Source: Albibeggiatoa sp964388965
GTDB taxonomy: Bacteria > Pseudomonadota > Gammaproteobacteria > Beggiatoales > Beggiatoaceae
Reading direction: 5' to 3'
Assembly (NCBI GenBank): GCA_964388965.1
Contig: CAYMCP010000075.1
Location: 1 to 17,268 of the forward strand
DNA length: 17,268 bases
Under the pieces are notes generated by a model, which had not been told where the DNA came from, searched no databases, and was given only the letters and a program-made list of their open reading frames with translations. Of the stretch, positions 6,951 to 14,615 are shown piece by piece (the stretch's first letter is position 1; the number at the start of each line of letters is the position of its first letter). A program made the translations under genes and the position numbers.

Positions 6951-9900
6951 TTTTATAAATCTCTTTTCCGAAATGATACGTTACTATTCTTCCATGCAAC
7001 ATAGGTATCACTATCCAACATCCTGTTGTTGTACAACGAAAATCAAAATCATATACCGGTGAACTTACCCCTCTAGAGAGTGGAGTCGTAGGAATCGGTA
7101 AATCTATACTGAATAGTAAGCGTTCTATGTCAGCTTCTACGTCCCACATTTTTAATGTGCCATCACTAGCAATAGTCGCAACTTGGTATCCATCAGGGCT
7201 AAATTGTGCCTTGTAAATTGTACCTTGATGTGCGACAAATGATTTTACGAGTTGCTTATTTCCATCAAATATATTTAACTTACCTTCCTGCCCGTAGCTT
7301 GCAAAGTAACCGCTTGTATTTGAATAGATTATGCCAAACATATCATTTGCTTCTTTGGCTTCATCTAGTTTTACCGTGTGTCCTGAATCGCTGTTTAAGA
7401 TGTAAGCTTGACTATCGCCCGTTACTAATAATCGGTTATCATCTAAAAAGTCGATGTACAAAGCATATTTTTCAAACAGCGGGAAAGTGTGTTCAGGCAT
7501 TGATTGATCGAATTGATAAATACTAATTTTCCCATCCATAGTAGCTGCCGCAAGTTTTTTACCATTTGGCGCAAAAGCTATGTTGTATACATCTTCTTCG
7601 GCTTCAAAAATATATTTGTACTGCAAATCATTTTCTGTTAATTCAAAAATATCTATTTTTTTATCATAGCTTGCTGTCGCAATAAAATTTCCATTATCAT
7701 TAAATTTGATATTACGGATACGCTCTTTATGTGCGCTAACTTCTTGTTTTATTTGCATAGTAGCTAAATCATATAAGCGCAACGTACCATCCATAAAACC
7801 AACAATGGCATACTTTCCTTGTGGTGAAATAGCGACCGAAAGCGGGTGTTTGCGGTAAGGTTTATCAATATCAAGCGGATTAAATTGAATCGGACATGTT
7901 TGTTGTCGGCAAGTTTCGAGCAAGCGATAAGGCGGTAAATCAATCGTCCAATGTTTTATTTGTCCATCAATGCTACTACTCCACAAAGTTTGATTATCCA
8001 AAATTAACTGACTAACCGTTGCTTCGTGACTTTCTAATGTTTTTAGCGGTTTATGACTTTCAACATCCCACACGATAATGTCATTGTCTTGACTACCAGA
8101 AATGAGATAGCGGTTATCTTTGGAAAATTGCAAGGCAAATACACTGTTTTGATGTTTCCTAAAACTAGATATTTTTTGAGCTTGATTATCAAATAATGAA
8201 ATAGAATTGTCTGCATTTGCAGTGGCAATCAAAGTATCATCAACGTTAAAGACAGCTTTGTAAATTTTACTATCACCTTTAAAAGTTGCTATTTCAGTGG
8301 GTTTGTCATCTAATTTCCATAATTTTGCAGTTTTATCATAGGAAGTAGTTAAAAGCTTGGTTTTATTCTGATTTAAGTTCAATCCTGATATTTGCCCACT
8401 ATGAGCAGATATTGACGATAATTGATATAAACCTTGTTTTGTAATTTCGCCATAGTGTAAAAAGCCTTTAGAATCTGCCACAATAACAGTATTGTCAACA
8501 TTAGCTAAAGCGGTTACAAAATTTATTATTTTAAATTCGCTTACTATTTGCTGATTTTCATCCCAAACGATAATTTTTCCATCTTTATCACCTGTTACGA
8601 GCCAGTTATTGTAAGCTGCAACCGCATAAATATTACTATCCAGCTTTGGATAAGGCGTAAACAGTTGTTTGTTTGTATCAAGCATCCCCCATTTTCCTAA
8701 TTTACCGCTCACAATAAAACCATCATTCACAGGAAGTAGGCTATAAATTTCCGATTCAAAATCTGTAAAAGTTTTATCAGCTTGGATTTGGCTAAATTGT
8801 TGGATGTAGCCTTGCATCAGTCTATTAATATGCCGTTTAAAAATAGGAATTTTCACTTTTTCATTTAACAAAGCATTATTTTCATTCAACGCCATATTTG
8901 ACAAAGTAAATTGATTATTTTGTATTTGAGAAACAGATAGCGCAATATTAGAATCAAATTGTGTAATTTCTAATTTTTGATGGGTTTCATCAAGCTCAAA
9001 AAAGAACCAAGAACCAATGATGAATAGAATGCCTAAAACAAATGATAGAATAACAGACAACCATGCAATTCGCTTTTTATTGCGAGCATTTTCTTTTAGC
9101 GATACAGCTTGCTGCTGGAATAACTCAGTTCTATGGTGCAGTTCTTTTTCTATTTTCGCTCTACTTTCTTCTTCTATTTTCGCTCTACTTTCTTCAATAA
9201 ATGTAATAAGTTTATCAAAATCAACAGCTTTTTTAGAAAAACGTTTAGCCCAGATTTTTGTAGGCTGTTCTCTTTCTATCCATTCCTCTGCTTGAGCTAG
9301 TATTGCCCCCTTAAGTAAATTATCATCATTCTTTTCCTCATTCCAACGCTCAAAAGCTTCCTTTAACGAGCGATAAAGTCTAAAAAAATACTCTTCTGTC
9401 TCTTTCCAATCTTGTAATCTGTCCCATTGACGAATTAAACTTTCATGGGTGACATACACTTTTGTTTCTTGTGTTAGCTCTTCATCTTCAATACGCGGCT
9501 CAATAAATCTTCTACCCTTTTTGCGGAATTGTTCTGTTACACGAATAACATCCCCAATAGTAATTTCTTGATTTAATCTTTTTTTGATAATAGGCTTTAC
9601 CCTTTTAAAAATATCTTCAAGCTTTGCCGAACGCCTTGTATTGGGTAAAGTGTCATCCACTTTAACTAAGTTTTTAAATAAATATTCGGTAATAAGTTTA
9701 TCTTTCTCATTTTCTAATCTTTCGTATACTTTATCTATATGCTCAAATAGTGATTTTTGCAAACCACCGTATCTTTTATACAAATCGAAAGCAGCCTCTC
9801 CTTCAATTTCAACGCTATAGTGCTCAACCGTATCACCTTTTTTGTCGTCATAAATCTTATTCCACATACCCAACAGTAAATGTTGAATAAGCGGTAATTG

Positions 9901-10698
9901 ATCAGGCTCATTAGCCGCATCATTCAAAATTTTACATACTAAATTCTCATCAATAGAACCACCATAAATTTGAATTGGTTTTTCAATTGCCTCTTTAAGT
10001 TGAGCACGTGTTAAATGAGGCAGGATAAATAAGGTTTCACTAATTTTTTCTGCTAAATGATAAAATTTTGCACATTCACCTATAAATTCAGCACGCATTG
10101 AAATTAATATATAAATATTTGACGGCTCTTCATTGGTTTGCAATAAAAAATTTACAAATTTATTAGCCAATGTTAAATTAGTAAACTCTTGATTTTCATC
10201 GTTATTTTTTTGTTCTCTAAATTTAAATATTTCTTCAAACTGGTCAACAATGAGCAAAAAATTAGTATTTTTAGGTTTTATATCCAAACCATTGAAAGTT
10301 TCTTGTAGATTGTAATCAGTTAGTAAACTATTTTCTAAAAAATTTTGGATTTCATCAGGTTTAAAGTCTTCTCCTTTGAATAACGCTTCATATTCATCTT
10401 TGATTGCGTCTTTATCCAATAATGCCTTTGCTAAATTTCCAAAAGGGTCATCTCCCGGTCGGGTTGTAATAATGCGCCAAAACACACCCGCTTGCGGTAA
10501 TAAACCCATTTGGATTCCGGGAATCAAACCTGCATTAATGAGCGAAGATTTGCCACAACCAGACAAACCAATAACCGCAGTAAAATGCTGTTCGCTGATT
10601 GTATCTAGCAGTTTATCTGTATGTTTTTCGCGTCCAAAGAAAATATCACTTTCAGTTTGCTTAAATGGACGTAATCCAATGTAAGGTGTTTCACTCAT
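6943..10698 (-). CDS. Giant nSTAND1-type ATPase with membrane helix and two WD40-like propellers
   Basis: The 1251-residue protein starts with the nSTAND1 signature PY-x-GLRPF...FFGRE, then Walker A GLSGCGKSS (Lys50) and Walker B FLLIVDQFEE (Asp152). A winged-helix/arm region follows, with the typical THESLIRQWDRL segment near 435. A charged coiled coil (about 505-545) contains a duplicated EESRAKIE unit. One membrane helix lies at about 544-567 (IAWLSVILSFVLGILFIIG). The rest is beta-propeller. I count fourteen blade-closing strands such as GKIIVWD, DIIVWDVES, GTLRLYD and GTLKMWD. They form seven, a linker at about 920-955 containing Cys (ETCRQQTCPIQ), and seven more. STAND proteins are ligand-gated oligomerising switches; a propeller pair is a plausible sensor. 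The start overlaps the upstream TIR gene's stop by 8 bases (ATGAGTGA), with GGAG about 10 bases ahead. Confidence 0.93.
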   Translation of the reverse strand: MSETPYIGLRPFKQTESDIFFGREKHTDKLLDTISEQHFTAVIGLSGCGKSSLINAGLIPGIQMGLLPQAGVFWRIITTRPGDDPFGNLAKALLDKDAIKDEYEALFKGEDFKPDEIQNFLENSLLTDYNLQETFNGLDIKPKNTNFLLIVDQFEEIFKFREQKNNDENQEFTNLTLANKFVNFLLQTNEEPSNIYILISMRAEFIGECAKFYHLAEKISETLFILPHLTRAQLKEAIEKPIQIYGGSIDENLVCKILNDAANEPDQLPLIQHLLLGMWNKIYDDKKGDTVEHYSVEIEGEAAFDLYKRYGGLQKSLFEHIDKVYERLENEKDKLITEYLFKNLVKVDDTLPNTRRSAKLEDIFKRVKPIIKKRLNQEITIGDVIRVTEQFRKKGRRFIEPRIEDEELTQETKVYVTHESLIRQWDRLQDWKETEEYFFRLYRSLKEAFERWNEEKNDDNLLKGAILAQAEEWIEREQPTKIWAKRFSKKAVDFDKLITFIEESRAKIEEESRAKIEKELHHRTELFQQQAVSLKENARNKKRIAWLSVILSFVLGILFIIGSWFFFELDETHQKLEITQFDSNIALSVSQIQNNQFTLSNMALNENNALLNEKVKIPIFKRHINRLMQGYIQQFSQIQADKTFTDFESEIYSLLPVNDGFIVSGKLGKWGMLDTNKQLFTPYPKLDSNIYAVAAYNNWLVTGDKDGKIIVWDENQQIVSEFKIINFVTALANVDNTVIVADSKGFLHYGEITKQGLYQLSSISAHSGQISGLNLNQNKTKLLTTSYDKTAKLWKLDDKPTEIATFKGDSKIYKAVFNVDDTLIATANADNSISLFDNQAQKISSFRKHQNSVFALQFSKDNRYLISGSQDNDIIVWDVESHKPLKTLESHEATVSQLILDNQTLWSSSIDGQIKHWTIDLPPYRLLETCRQQTCPIQFNPLDIDKPYRKHPLSVAISPQGKYAIVGFMDGTLRLYDLATMQIKQEVSAHKERIRNIKFNDNGNFIATASYDKKIDIFELTENDLQYKYIFEAEEDVYNIAFAPNGKKLAAATMDGKISIYQFDQSMPEHTFPLFEKYALYIDFLDDNRLLVTGDSQAYILNSDSGHTVKLDEAKEANDMFGIIYSNTSGYFASYGQEGKLNIFDGNKQLVKSFVAHQGTIYKAQFSPDGYQVATIASDGTLKMWDVEADIERLLFSIDLPIPTTPLSRGVSSPVYDFDFRCTTTGCWIVIPMLHGRIVTYHFGKEIYKND
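9149..9196 (-). repeat. Two tandem 24-bp units inside the STAND gene
   Basis: Two adjacent 24-base copies, 9149-9172 and 9173-9196, differ only at the last base. They encode the duplicated EESRAKIE segment of the charged coiled coil that precedes the membrane helix. The near identity suggests a recent slippage duplication; unit number may vary between strains and would lengthen the coiled coil by eight residues per unit. Confidence 0.85.
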
Positions 10699-11992
10699 GC
10701 TTTAAAGTCTCCGTAAATTTTTCAACACAGTTACCAGGGCAATTATTATATATTTTTAAATTATTTGAAAAACAACCTAATTCTTTCTTCTCTAAATTCT
10801 TTGGAGGTGGTTTATTAAAAACTGCAATAATCTTGAAATTTTCAGGTCGATTTAATCGTACTTTATTACAAAATTCTATTTGCCGATGTACCCACAAGAT
10901 AGGAGCTTTGTCACAAATAATAATGACAGCATTATAAAACAATAATTTGTCTGTTAATTCATCTAAAATCTCTTCACGAGAGGTAAATTCTGTATTTTTA
11001 GGAATAGAAACTGACATCACGTTTCTCGTTACCAAGTCTTCTTGGATACTAGTCGCAAAGTCTCTATCTTCGTCAATTGTATTAACAAATACCATTTTAT
11101 TATCTTTTGCAGGAGAGGAGGATTGCGAACTGATGCTATTTTGTTGTTGTGCATTATTGCCTGTATTTATATTGGAATTGTGTATATTTCCATTATTAAT
11201 GAAAATCCGAATATCTATTTTAAAGCTTTCAATATCAGAATAAATATGAGTTGATGAGGCGTGATTTTTGTCATCTGTCCATCTTTTCGTTGGGATATGT
11301 AATTTTTTTGCTATTTCATATAAATCATTGCCTTTCTCATCATTACCCAATTGGATAAAAAAATCAGCTTGTTGTAATTCACTTTCAAAGTTATTTGTTT
11401 TTGGTAATAGATTCAGTTTTTCATTTTTGATGAATTCTTTTAAGGTGTTAGGCTCTAAGCTGTATTTATCTGACGACCATAAAAAAGCAGATTGCTGATT
11501 GGAATTTTGTTCTTCGGCTGGATGACTTAGTTCTATTAGCTTTTTAGCGAAATCTCGCGCTATTTGTTCTATTTCATTCAAGTAACTGGTAGAGCAAGTT
11601 CTTTTACTAAATTGCTTTATGCTTGTTCCAGTTTTATCTTCTTTCCAAAAGCGATAACCAATCGGCTCTTTCAGTTTTTTAGGTCTATCTACTTTGTCAT
11701 GTTCTACAACAATTATATTTTCTTTGTTATTAAATTTATCAATTTCATCCATTTCGGCAAGGTATGCCCCAGATAATACCACAATCAAATATCTTGAATT
11801 ATTTAGATGTTTTTGAAAGTCTTGTGGTTTATCCAGACCACTCGCCATATATTTAGCCCAGATAAAACTATCACCAATTTTTTCCTTCAATTGCTGGCAT
11901 GGTAAATTAACTTTTAGGTTTTTCACAAAATCAATGACCCAGTCTTCATCTGCATCTGCATAGCTAATATAAAGTGTATGTTTTTGAATCAT
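10691..11992 (-). CDS. TIR protein (TIR-1) with a middle SLOG/DUF4062-like domain and a C-terminal TIR-like domain
   Basis: The product is 433 residues in three parts. Residues 1-165 are a TIR domain (LYISYADADEDWVIDFV, FIWAKYM, LIVVLSGAYL) with Glu83 aligned to Glu82 of the shorter paralogue. Residues about 170-265 contain a Rossmann-like segment (SELQQADFFIQLGNDEKG, then LYEIAKKLHIPTKRW) of a type I recall preceding TIR-like domains in large bacterial signalling proteins. A polar linker (about 265-298) carries IHNSNINTGNNAQQQN. Residues 299-430 open with MVFVNTIDEDRDFATSIQEDL and continue with NAVIIICDKAPILWVHRQIEF, a second, divergent TIR-like fold. AAGGAAA lies about 8 bases before the ATG. 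Its stop overlaps the STAND start, so the two products are made together. It may be an effector, an adaptor, or both. The first TIR call is firm; the other two domains are moderate. Confidence 0.9.
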   Translation of the reverse strand: MIQKHTLYISYADADEDWVIDFVKNLKVNLPCQQLKEKIGDSFIWAKYMASGLDKPQDFQKHLNNSRYLIVVLSGAYLAEMDEIDKFNNKENIIVVEHDKVDRPKKLKEPIGYRFWKEDKTGTSIKQFSKRTCSTSYLNEIEQIARDFAKKLIELSHPAEEQNSNQQSAFLWSSDKYSLEPNTLKEFIKNEKLNLLPKTNNFESELQQADFFIQLGNDEKGNDLYEIAKKLHIPTKRWTDDKNHASSTHIYSDIESFKIDIRIFINNGNIHNSNINTGNNAQQQNSISSQSSSPAKDNKMVFVNTIDEDRDFATSIQEDLVTRNVMSVSIPKNTEFTSREEILDELTDKLLFYNAVIIICDKAPILWVHRQIEFCNKVRLNRPENFKIIAVFNKPPPKNLEKKELGCFSNNLKIYNNCPGNCVEKFTETLKHE

Positions 11993-12008
11993 TTTTAAAT
12001 TTTCCTTT

Positions 12009-12284
12009 TCAAGGTCCTGGACGCTCTATATCCGTTGCGCGTGTTAGGTCGTTTTCTTTTTCAGATTGTTTTTTTTCAGGTTGTTTCTTTTCAGGTTGTT
12101 CTTCACTGTTAAAAATAAACAGCTTTGAATCAATAGCATCAGCGTGTAAAAAATTAACATAAGTTGTTATAGATAAAAAAATAAGTATAACTAACTGTTT
12201 TAAAAAAAATTTTCGACAAATAGAATAGTACGTACCTAAAAAAACAAGGGGGAATAAATACAATTCTGTAGCAAAATTGAACAT
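12009..12284 (-). CDS. Small membrane protein with charged repeat tail, first gene of the TIR/STAND operon
   Basis: This 91-codon frame starts at an ATG with AGGA about 7 bases upstream and stops 16 bases before the TIR-1 start. Residues about 8-50 are very hydrophobic and would form one or two membrane helices (LYLFPLVFLGTYY and LVILIFLSITTYV). The rest is a charged, low-complexity tail with three EQPEK/KQPEK/KQSEK units ending in RATDIERPGP. I recognise no family. The ribosome site, spacing and hydrophobic pattern favour a real gene; the low-complexity tail and small size argue for caution. If real, it could anchor or regulate the operon's products at the membrane, or be a leader peptide. 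Confidence 0.5.
   Translation of the reverse strand: MFNFATELYLFPLVFLGTYYSICRKFFLKQLVILIFLSITTYVNFLHADAIDSKLFIFNSEEQPEKKQPEKKQSEKENDLTRATDIERPGP
12061..12105 (-). repeat. Three tandem 15-bp units in the small membrane gene
   Basis: Units at 12061-12075, 12076-12090 and 12091-12105 follow the pattern tcaggttgtttcttt with a few changes. They encode the five-residue E/K-Q-P/S-E-K repeats of the tail. The 15-base period keeps the frame, which supports translation of this region. Confidence 0.75.
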
Positions 12285-12344
12285 ACCATAGTCCTATTAG
12301 GTCGTTTTAAACCTAACCCCTTTTTGATTTTATTATTTTCGTAT

Positions 12345-12372
12345 TGTATACAACTTAATCATATTTTTGCAA
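12345..12372 (-). promoter_or_regulatory. Putative sigma70 promoter of the TIR/STAND operon
   Basis: On the minus strand TTGCAA (12367-12372) and TATACA (12345-12350) are 16 bases apart, each matching four of six consensus bases. Transcription would start near 12338, about 54 bases before the small membrane gene. In AT-rich DNA such matches are frequent, so this is only a candidate. Confidence 0.3.
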
Positions 12373-12567
12373 GACATTAAATTTAGCTTAATCATTCATT
12401 CAAAATTTAAATAAATAAGTGTCACGTGCGCTTCAAGCACACTTATTCAGAATGTGGTGAGGGTGTTTGATCAAATTAAGAGGTTGAAGAATTTTTGACC
12501 AAGCTCAGTGGTCACTAGGTGAAACGCAGCAAGCCTGTATTGCTAACACGTTCGTGGAAGCTTGCCA

Positions 12568-12600
12568 CCATGCTGGAAGTTATTGAAAACTACAGCATGG
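12568..12600. repeat. 8-bp perfect inverted repeat beyond the sppA 3' end
   Basis: CCATGCTG (12568-12575) and CAGCATGG (12593-12600) form a perfect 8-base stem with a 17-base loop, starting 12 bases after the sppA stop. No T-run follows on either strand, so it is not a classic intrinsic terminator, but it could protect or end the sppA transcript. A second palindrome, GCATTAC-t-GTAATGC (12609-12623), spans the sppA stop codon itself. Confidence 0.5.
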
Positions 12601-12611
12601 ATGAAAGTGCA

Positions 12612-13610
12612 TTACTGTAATGCTAAATCTTTTTCTAAATTAAGTTGTTTAACTAACTGGTTGGCTATTACTGTGCCAAATCGCTCTACAAATTGGTCCA
12701 AGTAATGTTGTTTGGAAGTAAAATCAATAATTTTTTCAGCTTTAATCAACTCTCTTGCAACGTAAGCTGTATTTCCTAAGCCGTCGATTAAACCTAATTC
12801 AACCGCCTGTTCACCAGTCCAAATTAAACCAGAAAATAGTTTATCTTCCTCACCTTGCAATCTATCTCCCCGCCCTTTCTTCACTACGTTAATAAACTGC
12901 TGATGAACATTATCTAATAAATTTTTGATATGGGTTACATCATCCGCTTTTTCTGGTGAAAATGGGTCTAAAAAGGCTTTATTTTCGCCTGCCGCGTACA
13001 CTCGACGCTCAATGCCTAATTTGTCAATCGCATCAACAAAACCAAAACCACCACTCATAATTACGCCAATCGAGCCGACCATACTCGCTTTATCAGCATA
13101 AATTTCCTGTCCTGCGACAGCAATGTAGTAACCACCTGATGCACAAATATCTGTAATAACAACATAAAAAGGCGTATCAGGATATTTTTCGCGTAAACGC
13201 ATAATTTCATCATTGATGTAACCTGATTGAACAGGACTGCCACCCGGACTATTAATGCGTAAAATCACACCCTTCGTGTTTTTGTCCTTAAAGGCTTTGC
13301 GTAAACCACGAATGGTTGTCTCTGCATTGGCTTCTAAATCGCTGCTGATAATACCAGTTAGCTCGACCAGCGCAGTATGTCCTTTTTCATCGCCGAATAA
13401 CTTGGGTTGCTCTCCAGAAAAAATTTTTTTAATATCCGCACTTGTGATAATTAAAATCAACAAAAGATAAATTGCCAATAAAAATTTAAAGAAAATTCCC
13501 CATTTTCGGGCGCGACGTTGCTCATTCAGGGTAGCAAAAGCGAGACGACTGAGTAACTCACGTTCCCATTGCTCAGAATCAGAATGTTTTTCAATATCAG
13601 TATCTGACAT
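12612..13610 (-). CDS. sppA: Signal peptide peptidase SppA, 36K type (S49 family)
   Basis: The 332-residue protein is an inner-membrane serine peptidase that degrades signal peptides after their release. A cytoplasmic N-terminal stretch is followed by one membrane helix (about 38-60, WGIFFKFLLAIYLLLILII), with the catalytic domain outside. The S49 motifs are clear: INSPGGSP, then DICASGGYY with nucleophile Ser158, then VGSIGVI, and general base Lys211 in GENKAF, 53 residues later, close to the Ser-Lys spacing in Bacillus SppA. Length fits the short single-domain form rather than the 67-kDa tandem form of E. coli. The ATG has AAGGA ahead of it. It lies about 95 bases downstream of lolA on the same strand and may share its transcript. 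Its stop lies inside a short palindrome. Confidence 0.95.
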   Translation of the reverse strand: MSDTDIEKHSDSEQWERELLSRLAFATLNEQRRARKWGIFFKFLLAIYLLLILIITSADIKKIFSGEQPKLFGDEKGHTALVELTGIISSDLEANAETTIRGLRKAFKDKNTKGVILRINSPGGSPVQSGYINDEIMRLREKYPDTPFYVVITDICASGGYYIAVAGQEIYADKASMVGSIGVIMSGGFGFVDAIDKLGIERRVYAAGENKAFLDPFSPEKADDVTHIKNLLDNVHQQFINVVKKGRGDRLQGEEDKLFSGLIWTGEQAVELGLIDGLGNTAYVARELIKAEKIIDFTSKQHYLDQFVERFGTVIANQLVKQLNLEKDLALQ

Positions 13611-13705
13611 ATTTTTTTCCTTTTTTATTCTCGAATAGAATGTAAATTTAAATTAAAAAGACAGTTTAATGCAAATATCATCTGAGATAACCCAATCAAG
13701 CATAT

Positions 13706-14317
13706 TTATTCTATCTCATTAATAACATCAACTTGCTCCGGTGGGGTGAATTGGAATAGCGTGTTATCTAATGTTTTATTTCTAGCCATATTTTTGAAGT
13801 GCATCGTTGTGGTTTGACCTAGATTATCCACCAAATCCAATCCGTGTAATTGTTGTCCATCTAAAGTTAAAATCACTTTGACAAACTGTGCTTCATTCGT
13901 TTTTGGGTCTAATTGTAAGCGAGTATAATTTGACTGGGAGTTTAACTTCTTGATATTAAAATTTTTTTCTACATCAGGTTGGTTGCTACTGAGTAATAAA
14001 GCAGGCGTTTCGCCTAATGCAACACCAAAATTTTTAATCGTCACTTGCTCTAAATCTTCGTCATAAATCCATACTCGTTTTCCATCAGCGATAATTAACT
14101 GTTTATATGGTATTTGGTACGCCCAATGGAAGCGGTTTGGACGTTGGATGTACATTTGTCCTTCGGTTTCTTCGACGAGTTCGCCCGTATCTGCATACAA
14201 ACGTTGCACAAAATTCGCTTGTAACGTATTCAAACCATTTAAAAAAATAGCTAAATCTTGTTGAGCATAAAGCTGAGGACTAAGTAGTAAACTCAGTAAT
14301 AAAATAAATCGTTTCAT
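13706..14317 (-). CDS. lolA: Outer-membrane lipoprotein carrier protein LolA
   Basis: LolA is the periplasmic chaperone that takes lipoproteins from the LolCDE transporter and hands them to the outer-membrane receptor LolB. The ATG at 14317 gives 203 residues beginning with a clear signal peptide (KRFILLLSLLLSPQLYA, cleavage near residue 18), which is why I choose it over the in-frame ATG at 14365 that would bury the signal. Family features follow: LNTLQANFVQ, GQMYIQRPNRFHWAY, the Arg-Phe-Trp core, DGKRVWIYDEDLEQVTI, and the late strand TLFQFTPPEQVDVI. Length is normal. It is followed by sppA on the same strand. Confidence 0.94.
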   Translation of the reverse strand: MKRFILLLSLLLSPQLYAQQDLAIFLNGLNTLQANFVQRLYADTGELVEETEGQMYIQRPNRFHWAYQIPYKQLIIADGKRVWIYDEDLEQVTIKNFGVALGETPALLLSSNQPDVEKNFNIKKLNSQSNYTRLQLDPKTNEAQFVKVILTLDGQQLHGLDLVDNLGQTTTMHFKNMARNKTLDNTLFQFTPPEQVDVINEIE

Positions 14318-14615
14318 AGGTCGCCAGTTACAATTAATCAATATGTCGGCATTATAGCAGTTCATAAGGACAATTTTTACTTTAAGTTAGGATACGGCAA
14401 TTACAATTAGCCTATTTGATAAAAGGAATCTTGAAATCCATAACGTCAGATTTTATTAATGCTTAAATTAAAAATTGCAGAATAGTTATTGCTAATAAAT
14501 AATACCTAACATGGGAATACAAAAAATAAATTTTTTATTAATTTAGCATGCAAATAGATTAATAAAATTAACAATTTATCTTTTTTGTACTCCCACATAT
14601 CAATCAAAAATTGGT
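14318..14615. other. AT-rich intergenic region between grxD and lolA
   Basis: About 300 bases without a gene. Its main feature is a 10-base perfect inverted repeat, TTTTATTAAT (14533-14542) and ATTAATAAAA (14558-14567), with a 15-base loop about 50 bases past the grxD stop. On the minus strand a T-rich tract follows it, so it may act as a weak terminator for grxD. The rest probably carries the lolA promoter, but no convincing -35/-10 pair stands out. Confidence 0.4.
14533..14567 (-). terminator. Possible AT-rich terminator hairpin after grxD
   Basis: A 10-base stem made almost only of A-T pairs with a 15-base loop, followed on the minus strand by a T-rich run. The lack of G-C pairs makes it a weak intrinsic terminator at best; it could equally be a chance AT palindrome. 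Confidence 0.3.

Larger units (their letters stand above)
12285..12611. other. Upstream region of the TIR/STAND operon: AT-rich leader and degenerate sequence
   Basis: The part next to the small membrane gene (12285-12420) is very AT-rich and holds the putative promoter and a short inverted repeat TTAGGT/ACCTAA just before the ribosome site. The part from 12421 to 12611 is richer in G and C and has protein-like pieces in different plus-strand frames. These include a 34-codon frame, GTG at 12519 to TAA at 12620 (VKRSKPVLLTRSWKLA...MDESALL), overlapping the sppA 3' end. I recognise none of these; a decayed gene or element end is the simplest reading. Confidence 0.45.

Noticed and set aside
6534..7526. 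Plus-strand ORFs opposite TIR-2 and the STAND gene
   Set aside because: Shadows of strongly supported minus-strand genes, with no ribosome sites and no recognisable domains.
9149..9196. Tandem repeat as a CRISPR-like element
   Set aside because: Two adjacent coding units without spacers; a coiled-coil duplication explains it.
12061..12105. 15-bp repeats as regulatory iterons
   Set aside because: They keep a reading frame and encode a charged repeat tail; there is no origin or replication gene nearby.
14318..14365. Upstream ATG for lolA
   Set aside because: It would place 16 polar residues before a textbook signal peptide, which LolA needs at its N-terminus.
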